Of a stretch of DNA of 64,000 nucleotides, positions 15,767 to 25,109 are shown one piece after another. Both the position numbers and the translations under genes were made by a program. The notes under the pieces were generated by a model that saw only the letters and a program-made list of their open reading frames with translations, was not told the origin of the DNA and searched no databases. Each line of letters opens with the position of its first letter. Positions within the stretch are counted from its first letter, which is position 1. This stretch comes from Shewanella sp. OPT22 (lineage in GTDB: Bacteria > Pseudomonadota > Gammaproteobacteria > Enterobacterales > Shewanellaceae), in contig NZ_PGVH01000033.1 of assembly GCF_004168585.1 (NCBI RefSeq), positions 72,591-136,590 of the forward strand, read 5' to 3'.

Positions 15767-17035
15767 ATGAAGCATATTGCCATTATAGGAAGTGGAATCT
15801 CAGGTCTAACTTGTGCTTATTTACTATCACAAAAGCATAAGGTTACTGTTTTTGAAAAAAGCAGTGTTATCGGTGGTCATACGGCGACGGTAGATGTCGA
15901 AGTGGCTGGCGAAAAACAAGCAATTGATACTGGTTTTATTGTATTTAATGATAAAACTTACCCCAACTTTATTCAGCTCCTTGAGCAATTAAATGTACAG
16001 AAACAAAAAACTGAAATGAGCTTTTCTGTGGCTAATTTAACTTCTGGTCTTGAATACAATGGTCACAATTTAGATACTTTATTCGCCCAACGTAAAAACA
16101 TTTTCAGTTTCAAATTTTGGGGACTGATATTCGATATCCTACGCTTTAATTATCGTTGCGTAGATACCTACGAAAACGAGCTGTATGAGGATGGATTAAC
16201 GCTCGGGCAATTTTTAAAGCAAAACCGTTTTAAAGACTTCTTTTCCAATCACTACATATTGCCAATGGCGGCCGCTATTTGGTCTAGTTCAATAAAAGAA
16301 ATTGAAGATTTTCCATTTAAATTTTTTGTACAATTTTTTTACCATCATGGTCTGTTAAGGATAAGTAACCGCCCTCAATGGTATGTAATTGTCAATGGCT
16401 CCAGAAGCTATCTTTCCCCTTTAACTCAAAGGTTTAAAGAGCGAATCTATGTTAATCAGAATATAACAAGCATTAAGAGGAACAATGGCAAAGTCCAGTT
16501 GATGCTGACTGATGAAACGGGAAATATTGAACAAGAATTTGATGAAGTTGTACTGGCCTGTCACTCAGATCAAGCTCTTGAACTCCTTGCTACGCCAACC
16601 GTTGCAGAGCAATCTGTATTGGGAAACATTCCCTATTCAAAGAACAGTGTAATATTACACACTGATGAATCCATTCTGCCTAAAGCTCATTCTGCATGGG
16701 CGAGTTGGAATTATCGGCTCGATGAGAATACTGAGCGTCCCGCCGCTGTGAGTTATTGCATGAATATCCTTCAACAACTCACCAGCAAATATACTTTCTG
16801 CGTGACCTTAAATCAAAAAAATGCCATATCACCGGATAAAATCTTACGTGAATTTACTTATCACCATCCTAAGTTTCAGCTTCAAAGCATCGATGCACAA
16901 CAAAGACGGTCAGAAATTTGCGGTCGAAATCAAACTCATTTTGTAGGAGCGTACTGGTACAGTGGGTTTCATGAAGATGGTGTGAAAAGTGCCATTGATG
17001 TAGCAAGTCGTTTTGATTGTTATTTGAATGATTGA
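15767..17035 (+). CDS. FAD-dependent amine oxidase-like protein (COG2907)
   Basis: 422 residues. FAD-binding motif IAIIGSGISGLTCAYLLSQKHKVTVFEKSSVIGGHTATVD at the start, then AIDTGFIVFNDKTYPNF, the hallmark of the COG2907 group that travels with DUF1365 and cyclopropane-synthase-like genes. In Rhodobacter related genes in the RpoE-ChrR regulon are linked to modified (furan or cyclopropane-like) fatty acids; transfer of that role here is inference. AAGGAAG lies before the ATG; gap of 9 bp to the next gene. Confidence 0.92.
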   Translation: MKHIAIIGSGISGLTCAYLLSQKHKVTVFEKSSVIGGHTATVDVEVAGEKQAIDTGFIVFNDKTYPNFIQLLEQLNVQKQKTEMSFSVANLTSGLEYNGHNLDTLFAQRKNIFSFKFWGLIFDILRFNYRCVDTYENELYEDGLTLGQFLKQNRFKDFFSNHYILPMAAAIWSSSIKEIEDFPFKFFVQFFYHHGLLRISNRPQWYVIVNGSRSYLSPLTQRFKERIYVNQNITSIKRNNGKVQLMLTDETGNIEQEFDEVVLACHSDQALELLATPTVAEQSVLGNIPYSKNSVILHTDESILPKAHSAWASWNYRLDENTERPAAVSYCMNILQQLTSKYTFCVTLNQKNAISPDKILREFTYHHPKFQLQSIDAQQRRSEICGRNQTHFVGAYWYSGFHEDGVKSAIDVASRFDCYLND

Positions 17036-17044
17036 GGATGAATT

Positions 17045-17803
17045 ATGAAAATATTTTCTCAATCTAATCTCTATCAAGGCGTAATAAAGCACAGGCGTTA
17101 CAGCCAAAAAAAACACCAGTTTCAGTATAAGCTTTACATGTTATTGCTCGATATTCGTGATGTACAACAGCCGTTTTCGATATGGCCTTTTGGTAGCTCT
17201 TGGTTTCATCCTATGCGCTTTGTCGCTAATGACTATCTAAAAGGTGAACCTCAAAACCTTGCGCTCCGTATCAATAATAAGTTTGCTGAGCTTGGAGGGA
17301 TACATCCTCACTCAGTGAAAGCGTTGGTGCAAGTACGTTGTTTTGGCCTGTATTTCAGTCCGGCTAATTTTTACTTTGGCTACAACGAAGAAGGGCATTG
17401 CTTTCAAGTTTTGGCTGAAGTGAGTAATACCCCTTGGAATGAACGTCATTATTATCTTATTAAACTAGATGAACAAAGCCCTCTGACAAATGAGAAGCAA
17501 TTTCACGTGTCACCATTTATGAATTTAGATATGAATTACTTTTGGCAATTTAAAGCACCATCAGAAGCACACAACAATTTATTGATTAATATTGAAAATA
17601 GAGCCAAAGATACGAATGAAAAACTGTTTGATGCAAGTTTGATTATGCGAAAAAAACCGTTAAATAAAGCAACGGTATATAAACTTTGGTTAGCGATGCC
17701 GCTCATGACTTTTAAGGTGGTATTTGGTATTTATTACCAAGCTCTGAAATTATTGATTAAACGTGTGCGTTTTATCCCTTACCAAAATATCAAGGATGAC
17801 TGA
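17045..17803 (+). CDS. DUF1365 family protein
   Basis: 252 residues. Family signature visible throughout: YQGVIKHRRYSQKKHQFQYKLYMLLLDIRD, RFVANDYLKGEP, LVQVRCFGLYFSPANFYFGYNEEG, ILAEVSNTPWNERHYYLI (as VLAEVSNTPWNERHYYLI) and HVSPFMNLDMNYFW. DUF1365 proteins are almost always next to a COG2907 flavoprotein and a cyclopropane-synthase-like methyltransferase, as here, and probably act on the acyl chain or deliver it. Its stop overlaps the start region of the next gene. Confidence 0.95.
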   Translation: MKIFSQSNLYQGVIKHRRYSQKKHQFQYKLYMLLLDIRDVQQPFSIWPFGSSWFHPMRFVANDYLKGEPQNLALRINNKFAELGGIHPHSVKALVQVRCFGLYFSPANFYFGYNEEGHCFQVLAEVSNTPWNERHYYLIKLDEQSPLTNEKQFHVSPFMNLDMNYFWQFKAPSEAHNNLLINIENRAKDTNEKLFDASLIMRKKPLNKATVYKLWLAMPLMTFKVVFGIYYQALKLLIKRVRFIPYQNIKDD

Positions 17804-19055
17804 GCCGATGGAAAATATTTATCAAATCAGAAAAAATACTAAGATGGATTGGCTGACTGCTCGTTGTCGAAAGCTGATATTTAAATTTCTCGAACAGTTA
17901 CAAGATGGTCGCCTTGATGTACATGAGGCAACAGGTGAGAATCGATGTTTTGGACACTGTGCAATAAGTAAAGATGGTCCAATTGAGCCCCTGGCGGCAA
18001 AAATAGAAATCAGAGATATGAGTTGCTATCGAGATTTTATTTTTAAAGGTGCGATTGGAGCAGCAGAAGCTTATATTGATGGTAAGTGGAGTTCTCCAGA
18101 TCTGACTCGAGTCATTAGAGTTTTCGCACGGGCACAAAAGCTTGCTGATAATATTGAAGCCCAAAAAGGGTTCGTTGCACATTTCAAAGATAAGTTGTTT
18201 CACCTCTTTAACACAAACTCAATCAAACAAGCCAAGAATAACATCATCTCTCATTACGACTTAGGTAATGAACTTTATAAGAATTTCTTAGATGAACGCA
18301 TGCAATACTCATCGGCTATCTTTGAAAATAATGAAATGAATTTAGAATATGCACAATGCAACAAGCTTGACATTATTTGTAAAAAATTGGAGTTAACGCC
18401 TGCCGATCACCTTCTCGAAATTGGTACAGGGTGGGGCGGTTTAGCGGTTCACGCCGCTAAAAATTACGGATGTAGAGTGACTACAACAACGATTTCTGAA
18501 GCGCAATATCAATACGCAAAGCAGCGAATTGAAGAAGAAGGTCTTGAGCTTCAAATTACCTTATTAAAACAAGATTATCGAAATTTAAGTGGGCAGTTTG
18601 ACAAGCTTGTTTCAATTGAGATGATTGAGGCTGTAGGTTATCGCTATCTCACTTCATTTTTTAAAAAATGTAATGAGTGTTTGATACCTGGTGGAAAGAT
18701 GCTTTTGCAATCAATTACTATCGCTGATCAGCGTTTTGACTATTACAAAAATAACGTGGATTTTATTCAAAAGCACATTTTTCCTGGTGGCTTTTTACCT
18801 TCTATTACTGAGATTGCGAATCGAACCCAAAAAGATACAAATTTAATTATTCACGATATTGAAGATATCGGATTACATTATGCCTTGACGCTTACTCACT
18901 GGCGGCAGCGATTTTTGTTTGCTTGGCAGCGCATAAAACCTCTTGGCTATGATGAGCGATTCAAGCGACTTTGGACTTACTATTTTTGTTATTGCGAAGG
19001 TGCTTTTTTAGAGCGTTCGACCAGTACGGTTCAAATAGAGTTTAGAAAAAGTTAG
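17796..19055 (+). CDS. Cyclopropane-fatty-acyl-phospholipid synthase family methyltransferase
   Basis: 419 residues from the ATG at 17796, which overlaps the DUF1365 stop (ATGACTGA); the ATG at 17808 is an alternative. SAM-binding motif LLEIGTGWGGLAVHAAKNYGC, preceded by the family motif IISHYDLGNELYKNFLDERMQYSSAIF, and followed by VSIEMIEAVGYRYLTSFFKKC and HIFPGGFLPSITEI, all typical of CfaA-like enzymes. It transfers a methyl or methylene group from SAM to unsaturated acyl chains of membrane phospholipids. Last gene of the ChrR-linked operon. Confidence 0.95.
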   Translation: MTEPMENIYQIRKNTKMDWLTARCRKLIFKFLEQLQDGRLDVHEATGENRCFGHCAISKDGPIEPLAAKIEIRDMSCYRDFIFKGAIGAAEAYIDGKWSSPDLTRVIRVFARAQKLADNIEAQKGFVAHFKDKLFHLFNTNSIKQAKNNIISHYDLGNELYKNFLDERMQYSSAIFENNEMNLEYAQCNKLDIICKKLELTPADHLLEIGTGWGGLAVHAAKNYGCRVTTTTISEAQYQYAKQRIEEEGLELQITLLKQDYRNLSGQFDKLVSIEMIEAVGYRYLTSFFKKCNECLIPGGKMLLQSITIADQRFDYYKNNVDFIQKHIFPGGFLPSITEIANRTQKDTNLIIHDIEDIGLHYALTLTHWRQRFLFAWQRIKPLGYDERFKRLWTYYFCYCEGAFLERSTSTVQIEFRKS

Positions 19056-19837
19056 CGATGATGGTTGAGTAAATAGCTTTCATAGTTAGGATCGATTTGT
19101 CTCGAAGAAGACATTTACTTCAAAAAAGAATTCTAAGCGTAATTGGATATCAGGAGTCGATGCTTGCGATTCTGATTGAACGGCCTCTGAATTTAAGGGG
19201 GCTTTTGAAACTGTTTGTGCGTACGCATTTGATTGTTTAACGATTCTTAAATCATAGGTTTTCGAGTCGGATAATGAGCTTGTCGCTTCTGCTCTTAGAC
19301 ACTTGGCAGAAGGGAAGTTCTTTACGAGTTTTTTTGCTCATCTCTTTGTTTGATTCTCTCACTTCGGCGTGTTGGATTAGATGAAGAGGGAGGTATTCGC
19401 ATATGACACTCGTAGTTAAACTATTTATATCGAATATTGTGCCTTAAATTACGAGAGGTAATTAGTTAATTATTTTTAATACTTAAACTTTACAAAGGCT
19501 TAATGCATTAGTCGCTCTAGGATGAATAGTGCATTTATGTAAGTAACCTAATGACTTTCGCAAATAGAGTTATGCAGATGGTGCGGATTATATTTTGCTT
19601 AGTATCTCAAATTCTTCGGTCGAACTTTGAGCCGATAATTATAAAATGTTAGATAAGTATCAACAGATTTCGATATCCCTTTAAGCTTAAAAAGGTTTTA
19701 TGCAAAGCTGAATTAGCCATTTCAATTCTTAGTGGAAAATACTGTATTCCACACTACTCTTTAGATATAAAAAACCAAGATGTTCGTCATTATAAGTAAG
19801 GTTTTTGGTTAGTTACTAAATATTTAAAGGGACTTCT
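19056..19837. other. Long intergenic region, no convincing gene
   Basis: About 780 bp, AT-rich, before the carbamoyltransferase gene. On the minus strand an ATG near 19344 opens a 29-codon frame (MSKKTRKELPFCQVSKSR), and shifting one base in its A7 run joins it to an open frame ending at about 19093 (LVKNFPSAK..., ending FFEVNVFFETNRS). This could be a decayed small gene, but there is no clear ribosome-binding site. The last 250 bp may hold the promoter and leader of the downstream pair. Confidence 0.4.
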
Positions 19838-20911
19838 ATGCTACAACCAGAACTTGATAAGATTGTGTATTTTCAATCAGAAGAGCCAAGAGTTTATGAA
19901 AGTGCGCACCCTAAAAGTTTATTGCATTCTATTGTAGAAGACGGCAAAGCGCTTGATAGTCTTAAAAATCAGCATGTGTACTCTTCGGATCAATTTGATA
20001 GAAACACCATACTGCAACTACTGCGTCTAGCCGCTAAATATGAAGCAAACCCAGAACGTTTCTCTGCGCCGCTGCAAGGTAAAATTCTTATTTCAGCCTT
20101 CTATGAACCAAGTACTCGGACCCGTTTATCATTCGAAAGTGCTTGGCATCGATTAGGTGGAAATATCATGTCAATCACTGATCGTTCAACAACGGGAATT
20201 GCAAAAGGCGAAAGCCTTAGTGACGTTGCTGAGATGTTCAATAGTTACGGTGACTGTGTCGTTCTCAGAGATTCAAATGATAGCTCAGTAAAAGAAATGA
20301 TGGATGCGTTGCGTATTCCCATCATTAATGCTGGCAACGGGCTAGATGAGCACCCAACTCAGGCACTTGCCGACCTATATACCATATTTAAATGGCGGCC
20401 AGACTTAATACAAACTAAGCCTGAAAACCCAATTAAACTTTGTATTATTGGTATGCCTTCTAGAATGCGCACTGTAAGAAGTTTATTAAAGCTTATTTCT
20501 GTTTTTCCTAATGCGTTTGAAACTGTAACCATCGTTGCAAATGAGGTAGAAGAGAAAATATTTGATCAGGGACAAAAGGAGCAGTTACTTAACGTCGGTT
20601 TAAATATCGAAGTTACTGGTGGGTTCTCTAATGCAATTAAATCAGCCGATGTTATTTACATCAATGCAATTGCCTGGGAGGGGAATACTTTTAAAGAGTA
20701 TGGGGCTGATTATAAGCTATCTGCCAGTTCTCCTTTGAAAGCTCAAGCAATTGTTCTGCATCCTTTGGCTCGTGGGGAGGAACTATGCACATCGCTCGAT
20801 GACACTTCCCATAATTGGTATTTTTCTCAAGCTCGTGGAGCAGTATTTTTGAGGCAGGCGTTGTTAACTTGCCTTCTTCACCGCACCGATCGTGTTCTGG
20901 ATATTATTTAA
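19838..20911 (+). CDS. Aspartate/ornithine carbamoyltransferase-family protein with altered acceptor site
   Basis: 357 residues, longer at the N-terminus than PyrB. The carbamoyl-phosphate site is intact: PSTRTR (91-96), IAKGES (Lys123), LRDS (Arg144), NAGNGLDEHPTQALADLYTI (His172, Gln175) and Arg211. The amino-acid side differs: where aspartate transcarbamoylases have a TRVQKER-like loop (Arg and Gln that hold aspartate), this protein reads YINAIAWEGNTF (274-285), and the HPLPR loop is HPLARGEE (308-315). It is probably a carbamoyltransferase acting on another acceptor. The AsnB-like gene starts 18 bp downstream, so the two form a dedicated pair, separate from pyrimidine synthesis. Confidence 0.85.
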   Translation: MLQPELDKIVYFQSEEPRVYESAHPKSLLHSIVEDGKALDSLKNQHVYSSDQFDRNTILQLLRLAAKYEANPERFSAPLQGKILISAFYEPSTRTRLSFESAWHRLGGNIMSITDRSTTGIAKGESLSDVAEMFNSYGDCVVLRDSNDSSVKEMMDALRIPIINAGNGLDEHPTQALADLYTIFKWRPDLIQTKPENPIKLCIIGMPSRMRTVRSLLKLISVFPNAFETVTIVANEVEEKIFDQGQKEQLLNVGLNIEVTGGFSNAIKSADVIYINAIAWEGNTFKEYGADYKLSASSPLKAQAIVLHPLARGEELCTSLDDTSHNWYFSQARGAVFLRQALLTCLLHRTDRVLDII

Positions 20912-20929
20912 TTTACTAGGAGCCCATTC

Positions 20930-22936
20930 ATGTGCGGAATAGCGGGTATATTTTCTTCCTCATCTGACAGAAATATTGAGTCTCAACTCCTTGTTAACAT
21001 GGCTGCAATTCAACACCATCGCGGACCAGACAACTATGGCTATGCTAATCCTGATGGATTAGGCGTTGGCATGAGTCACTCAAGACTTTCCATCATCGAC
21101 TTGAATGAAGAGCGAGGTCGCCAACCTTTTTCATTTGAAAATAAAGTCATTTTTTCTCATAACGGCGAGTTTTACGATTTTCAACGAATTCGCGCTGACT
21201 TATCGGCACAGGGAGTAACCTTTTTTTCTAAGAGTGATTCTGAAATTGTCCCTTGGCTTTTTAAAAAAGAAGGGATGGAAAAGGCAATAACCTATTTGAG
21301 AGGTGAGTTCGCATTTTCATTGTATGACAAAGAAGAAGACACACTTTACTTAGTTCGAGATAGGTTTGGTGTAAAGCCCCTTTATTGGGCTAACACAGGT
21401 AATGAAGTTGTTTTTGGCTCAGAAATTAAAGCCATTTTAACTCACCCTGAAATTAGTGCCGAGATGGATACAAAAGGTTTATTTCACCAGCTAATACAAG
21501 TCATGGTACCTGGTACTACAGCATTTAAAGGCATTAATCAGGTTGAGCCTGGGCATTTTTTAAAAATCACCCGTAAGAATAAAGAGCTTAAAGTTCAAAC
21601 AACCAAGTATTGGGATATGAATTTTCCTAGAGCTTCAATGAGAGAGCATCATTCAGATGAGTTTTATATTTCCGGAGTCAGAAAGCACTTATTAGAGGCC
21701 GTTCAATTGAGGTTGAATGCAGATGTCCCTGTTGGCTGTTACTTATCCGGTGGGATTGATTCTTGCTGTATTCTAGGGCTGGCCTCGGCAGTCTCGCAAA
21801 AGCCTATCAAGACTTTTACGATCGCATTTGATAACAAAGATTATGATGAAACAGCAATAGCTACTGAAATGGCGAACTCCGTTGGCACCGAGCAACACAT
21901 TCTTGAATTAGATGCTGAGCTGCTGTACGACAATTTTGAGAGAACCATTTGGCACACAGAGAGAACGATCTATAACACTTTAGCGGTTGCTAAATTAATG
22001 ATGTCGCAGCAAGTCCGAAGTGTAAATTACAAAGTTGTGCTAACAGGGGAAGGCTCAGATGAATTGTTTGCCGGATACCCAGCCTTTAGAAAAGATATGT
22101 TCTTGCATGGTATGAGCGGTTTAAGTACAGAACAAACGCATCATTGGCATACTGCATTGGAAGAGAATAACAAACTGTTTCAGGGTGCAATGCTGCCAAA
22201 AGATGAATATACATCGGGAGCTATTGATGAAAAGGTGGGCTTCACTCCTAGTTGTCTTCAGCCTTGGTTAGGTTGTACCGATATTGCAAAACAACTCATT
22301 TATCCGTCAAAAAGAGTAGAAGTCGAGCACTATGAGCCTGGGCAAGCCATTGCTGAAAATCTGGACGATGCCTATTTGTCAGAAAGGCACCCTTTAGACA
22401 AGGCGCAATACGTTTGGATTAAAACCATGCTAGAAGGTCAAATTTTGACATGGGGTGGTGATAGAGTTGATATGGCAAACTCCATGGAAGCCAGACCTGC
22501 ATTCTTAGATCATAAGCTTGCTGAGTTTGCTACCTTAGTTCCGCCAGAAATGAGAATCAAAGGCTCAAGAGAAAAGTACGTTCTTAGGGAGGCGGTAAAA
22601 GGTGTCATACCTGATGTTTTATATAACCGTGAAAAGTTTGCATTCATGGCTCCGCCTGCTCACACTGACGAAAAAAAGTGGCAGAAACTTAAGTCCCTAT
22701 TAAATCAGTATGCATCACCGCTTAAATTAGAAAAGGCCAAACTAATTGATCCTAGCTTCTTAGAAGTGTTGATCCAGCGCCAAGAAAGCGCTGAAATAAG
22801 CGATGCCGATAAAGTTCAAAACGATGCTCTGTTAAATCATGTTTTGGGGATCATGATTATATATGAACATTTCATCGTTCAAGACATGAGTGAAAAAGCA
22901 TCCGCTAAAGCAAAGCAACTGGGGTGGCACGCATGA
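20930..22936 (+). CDS. Asparagine synthase (glutamine-hydrolysing)-family amidotransferase
   Basis: 668 residues, about 110 longer than E. coli AsnB. The glutaminase domain starts with the catalytic Cys2 (MCGIAGIF), with HHRGPDNYG, FSHNGEFYDF and the RDRFGVKPLYW motif; the synthetase domain has the ATP pyrophosphatase loop SGGIDS (273-278) and GEGSDELFAGYPAF. Both active sites look functional. An AGGAG site precedes the ATG, 18 bp after the carbamoyltransferase gene. The pair could amidate a carbamoylated amino acid or form another amide or lactam product; this is inference from the pairing. Convergent with the CadC-like gene, whose stop codon lies 1 bp away. Confidence 0.93.
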   Translation: MCGIAGIFSSSSDRNIESQLLVNMAAIQHHRGPDNYGYANPDGLGVGMSHSRLSIIDLNEERGRQPFSFENKVIFSHNGEFYDFQRIRADLSAQGVTFFSKSDSEIVPWLFKKEGMEKAITYLRGEFAFSLYDKEEDTLYLVRDRFGVKPLYWANTGNEVVFGSEIKAILTHPEISAEMDTKGLFHQLIQVMVPGTTAFKGINQVEPGHFLKITRKNKELKVQTTKYWDMNFPRASMREHHSDEFYISGVRKHLLEAVQLRLNADVPVGCYLSGGIDSCCILGLASAVSQKPIKTFTIAFDNKDYDETAIATEMANSVGTEQHILELDAELLYDNFERTIWHTERTIYNTLAVAKLMMSQQVRSVNYKVVLTGEGSDELFAGYPAFRKDMFLHGMSGLSTEQTHHWHTALEENNKLFQGAMLPKDEYTSGAIDEKVGFTPSCLQPWLGCTDIAKQLIYPSKRVEVEHYEPGQAIAENLDDAYLSERHPLDKAQYVWIKTMLEGQILTWGGDRVDMANSMEARPAFLDHKLAEFATLVPPEMRIKGSREKYVLREAVKGVIPDVLYNREKFAFMAPPAHTDEKKWQKLKSLLNQYASPLKLEKAKLIDPSFLEVLIQRQESAEISDADKVQNDALLNHVLGIMIIYEHFIVQDMSEKASAKAKQLGWHA

Positions 22937-22937
22937 T

Positions 22938-24995
22938 CTAATTCTCATGCTGCACAGAAAATTTGAGTGACCAAATATTACTGATGGCACGGCTTCTTTT
23001 ATTGCAAATAATTTCAGTCAAATTACTCTTAAGTTTACAATCTTGGTATTCATGACTTGAATTATGAAATATGGCTTTTTCACTGCCCGTGTCTAAATTT
23101 TGTAAAAAATACTGATTAGCTGTTCGATAAAACAAATGCTTATTGACTATCTGCCAGCTATACCAATTCGTTAGAGGGAAATCATCAAGCAACACGTGCT
23201 CTTCGTTACTCGCTAATGACTTATAAAATAGTCCATTTTGGCTGAATTTTGTGTAATAAAGCTTATTATTGAATATCTTGCCTGAGTAACCTTCGTTTTT
23301 GGTTATTTGACTGTATTTCCCCGAAGAAAGTGCTAATGACCATAAGTTCCAATCGCCCTTGTTTTCTGCACTTAAAAGAATTTTATTGTTATTGATGAAG
23401 TCGACGTAATGCACTTTTTTAAACGGTATCTTCACAAGACTCCACGTTAAATTATCGACATCGAGCAAAAATAATTGATCATCAACTGAAGCTATAACTT
23501 TTTTATCATCTTTAGACCAAGCTGAATTAGCGATGTAATTAAACTCAGCTGGAAACTGAGTATCAATGATTTGATTGTTTGCGTTTCGGATTAATATTCT
23601 ATTGTTTTGTTTGGTTCTAGAATGAAAAATCACTTGAGTATCATGATGAGAAACTGAATGAGAACTTTGGATGCCATCAATATGGGTTAAATTAGACGAT
23701 ACACCCTTGTCTAATTGAGTTAGTGTCAAATTGGTATGGAAGTAACTGTGCTCAGTTAATACTTCAGATGTATCTGCCGCAGGCGATAGTCTTCCAAAAC
23801 TGGCTTCGGAATCGATGAGTGTTACCGCTTTAGAAACCAAATCGATACTAAATAACTGCTCTGCATTACTTGCGATAAGTAAATCTGCCGATAGCCACGT
23901 GAGTGCAATGATGTCTTTTGGAACCAATATTGTAGACAAAACCTTCTGTGTTCTTAAGTTTTGAATATACAGTTTGTCAGAAGCATCCAGTTGATATTCA
24001 GTGTAAATAATGGCCTTTTCATCTGGAGATAATGTAAAAGTAGTGTGTCCTTGAGTATTACCATTTTGATGAGGGTGCGTGAGCTCTTGGGTTCTTGAGC
24101 TTGCTAAAGAGGTGGATAAAATAGCATAAGGTTGACTTGCGATTTCTCTATATCGATACAGCACTCGATTATTTTCATGGTCATAATCTAAAGTGTTAAT
24201 GATTGATTTTCCACACTGAGTAACTTTAGTTACGGACAGGTCATTTTTATCAATAATGACAATTTCACAGTTTCGGTCTTGCACATTATCGAGCCGTGCA
24301 GCTAGCAGTTGAGTTTTATTGATTGATATTACATCAGTGTAATAATAATCATCATGAGTAATGTCTAAGTTGGCTTTTTGTGCATCATAAACTTTGATTT
24401 GAGCATTACTTTTATAGCTCGCTCTAAATAGGTAATAGATGGATTTACTATGTTCATCAAAAGTAGAGTTAAAGGACATACCACTAGAGTCAGTGATTTG
24501 TTTCTTAAGTATTAAGTCTACATTTCGATTTGGGTATAGGTCATTGTTTTCAACTTGCCATACTCCAAAAATCAAAAGGGTCATAATACAAAGAGAGGTT
24601 AATGATAAAAAAGGCTTACTTTTTATTTTGGACATTAATGAAAAGCAAAAATTAGGCGTCTTCTCTTGTATCCTGTTTTCTGTCTTTATAGAGGCAACAA
24701 ACTTATAGCCAACCTTGCTAATTGTAATAATAAATTTAGGCGTAGATGTATCCTGTTCAATCAGCTTTCTGAGTTGAGCTACGGCTCGGTTCACCGCAGC
24801 TTCAGAAACAACCCTATCACGCCAAACTGTTCGTATGAGTTCATCTCTTGAAATTGCCCTATCGGGGTTTTTACAAAAAAAGACAAGCAGTTCGAAGAGT
24901 TTAGGTTCAAATGATAATGGAATGTTGTCTTTTGAAATCGTCATTTTTTGAGTATTCAACTCAATGTTTTCAAAGTGGTAAATCATAATATCCAT
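22938..24995 (-). CDS. CadC/ToxR-like transmembrane regulator with periplasmic beta-propeller
   Basis: 685 residues. OmpR-type winged helix at 5-105 (HFENIELNTQKMTISKDNIPLSFEPKLFELLVFFCKNPDRAISRDELIRTVWRDRVVSEAAVNRAVAQLRKLIEQD... ISKVGYKFVA), a single membrane helix at about 128-147 (FLSLTSLCIMTLLIFGVWQV), and a periplasmic WD/TolB-like propeller (repeats such as LSPDEKAIIYTEYQLDASDKLYIQNL and WSKDDKKVIASVDDQLFLLDVDNLTW). Such proteins bind DNA while membrane-bound and sense a periplasmic signal. The start may be the first or the fourth codon (M1 or M4). It may regulate the adjacent carbamoyltransferase/AsnB pair, but proximity is the only evidence. Confidence 0.88.
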   Translation of the reverse strand: MDIMIYHFENIELNTQKMTISKDNIPLSFEPKLFELLVFFCKNPDRAISRDELIRTVWRDRVVSEAAVNRAVAQLRKLIEQDTSTPKFIITISKVGYKFVASIKTENRIQEKTPNFCFSLMSKIKSKPFLSLTSLCIMTLLIFGVWQVENNDLYPNRNVDLILKKQITDSSGMSFNSTFDEHSKSIYYLFRASYKSNAQIKVYDAQKANLDITHDDYYYTDVISINKTQLLAARLDNVQDRNCEIVIIDKNDLSVTKVTQCGKSIINTLDYDHENNRVLYRYREIASQPYAILSTSLASSRTQELTHPHQNGNTQGHTTFTLSPDEKAIIYTEYQLDASDKLYIQNLRTQKVLSTILVPKDIIALTWLSADLLIASNAEQLFSIDLVSKAVTLIDSEASFGRLSPAADTSEVLTEHSYFHTNLTLTQLDKGVSSNLTHIDGIQSSHSVSHHDTQVIFHSRTKQNNRILIRNANNQIIDTQFPAEFNYIANSAWSKDDKKVIASVDDQLFLLDVDNLTWSLVKIPFKKVHYVDFINNNKILLSAENKGDWNLWSLALSSGKYSQITKNEGYSGKIFNNKLYYTKFSQNGLFYKSLASNEEHVLLDDFPLTNWYSWQIVNKHLFYRTANQYFLQNLDTGSEKAIFHNSSHEYQDCKLKSNLTEIICNKRSRAISNIWSLKFSVQHEN

Positions 24996-25109
24996 TTGAT
25001 TTTTATGTGCATCATCATTTCATCATCAAAAAATCATCGCTTGATTAAGCTATTCATCTTTGCTTTTGAGACAGTCCGTTTCGAATAATGTAAACGAAAT
25101 GATAAGGGA

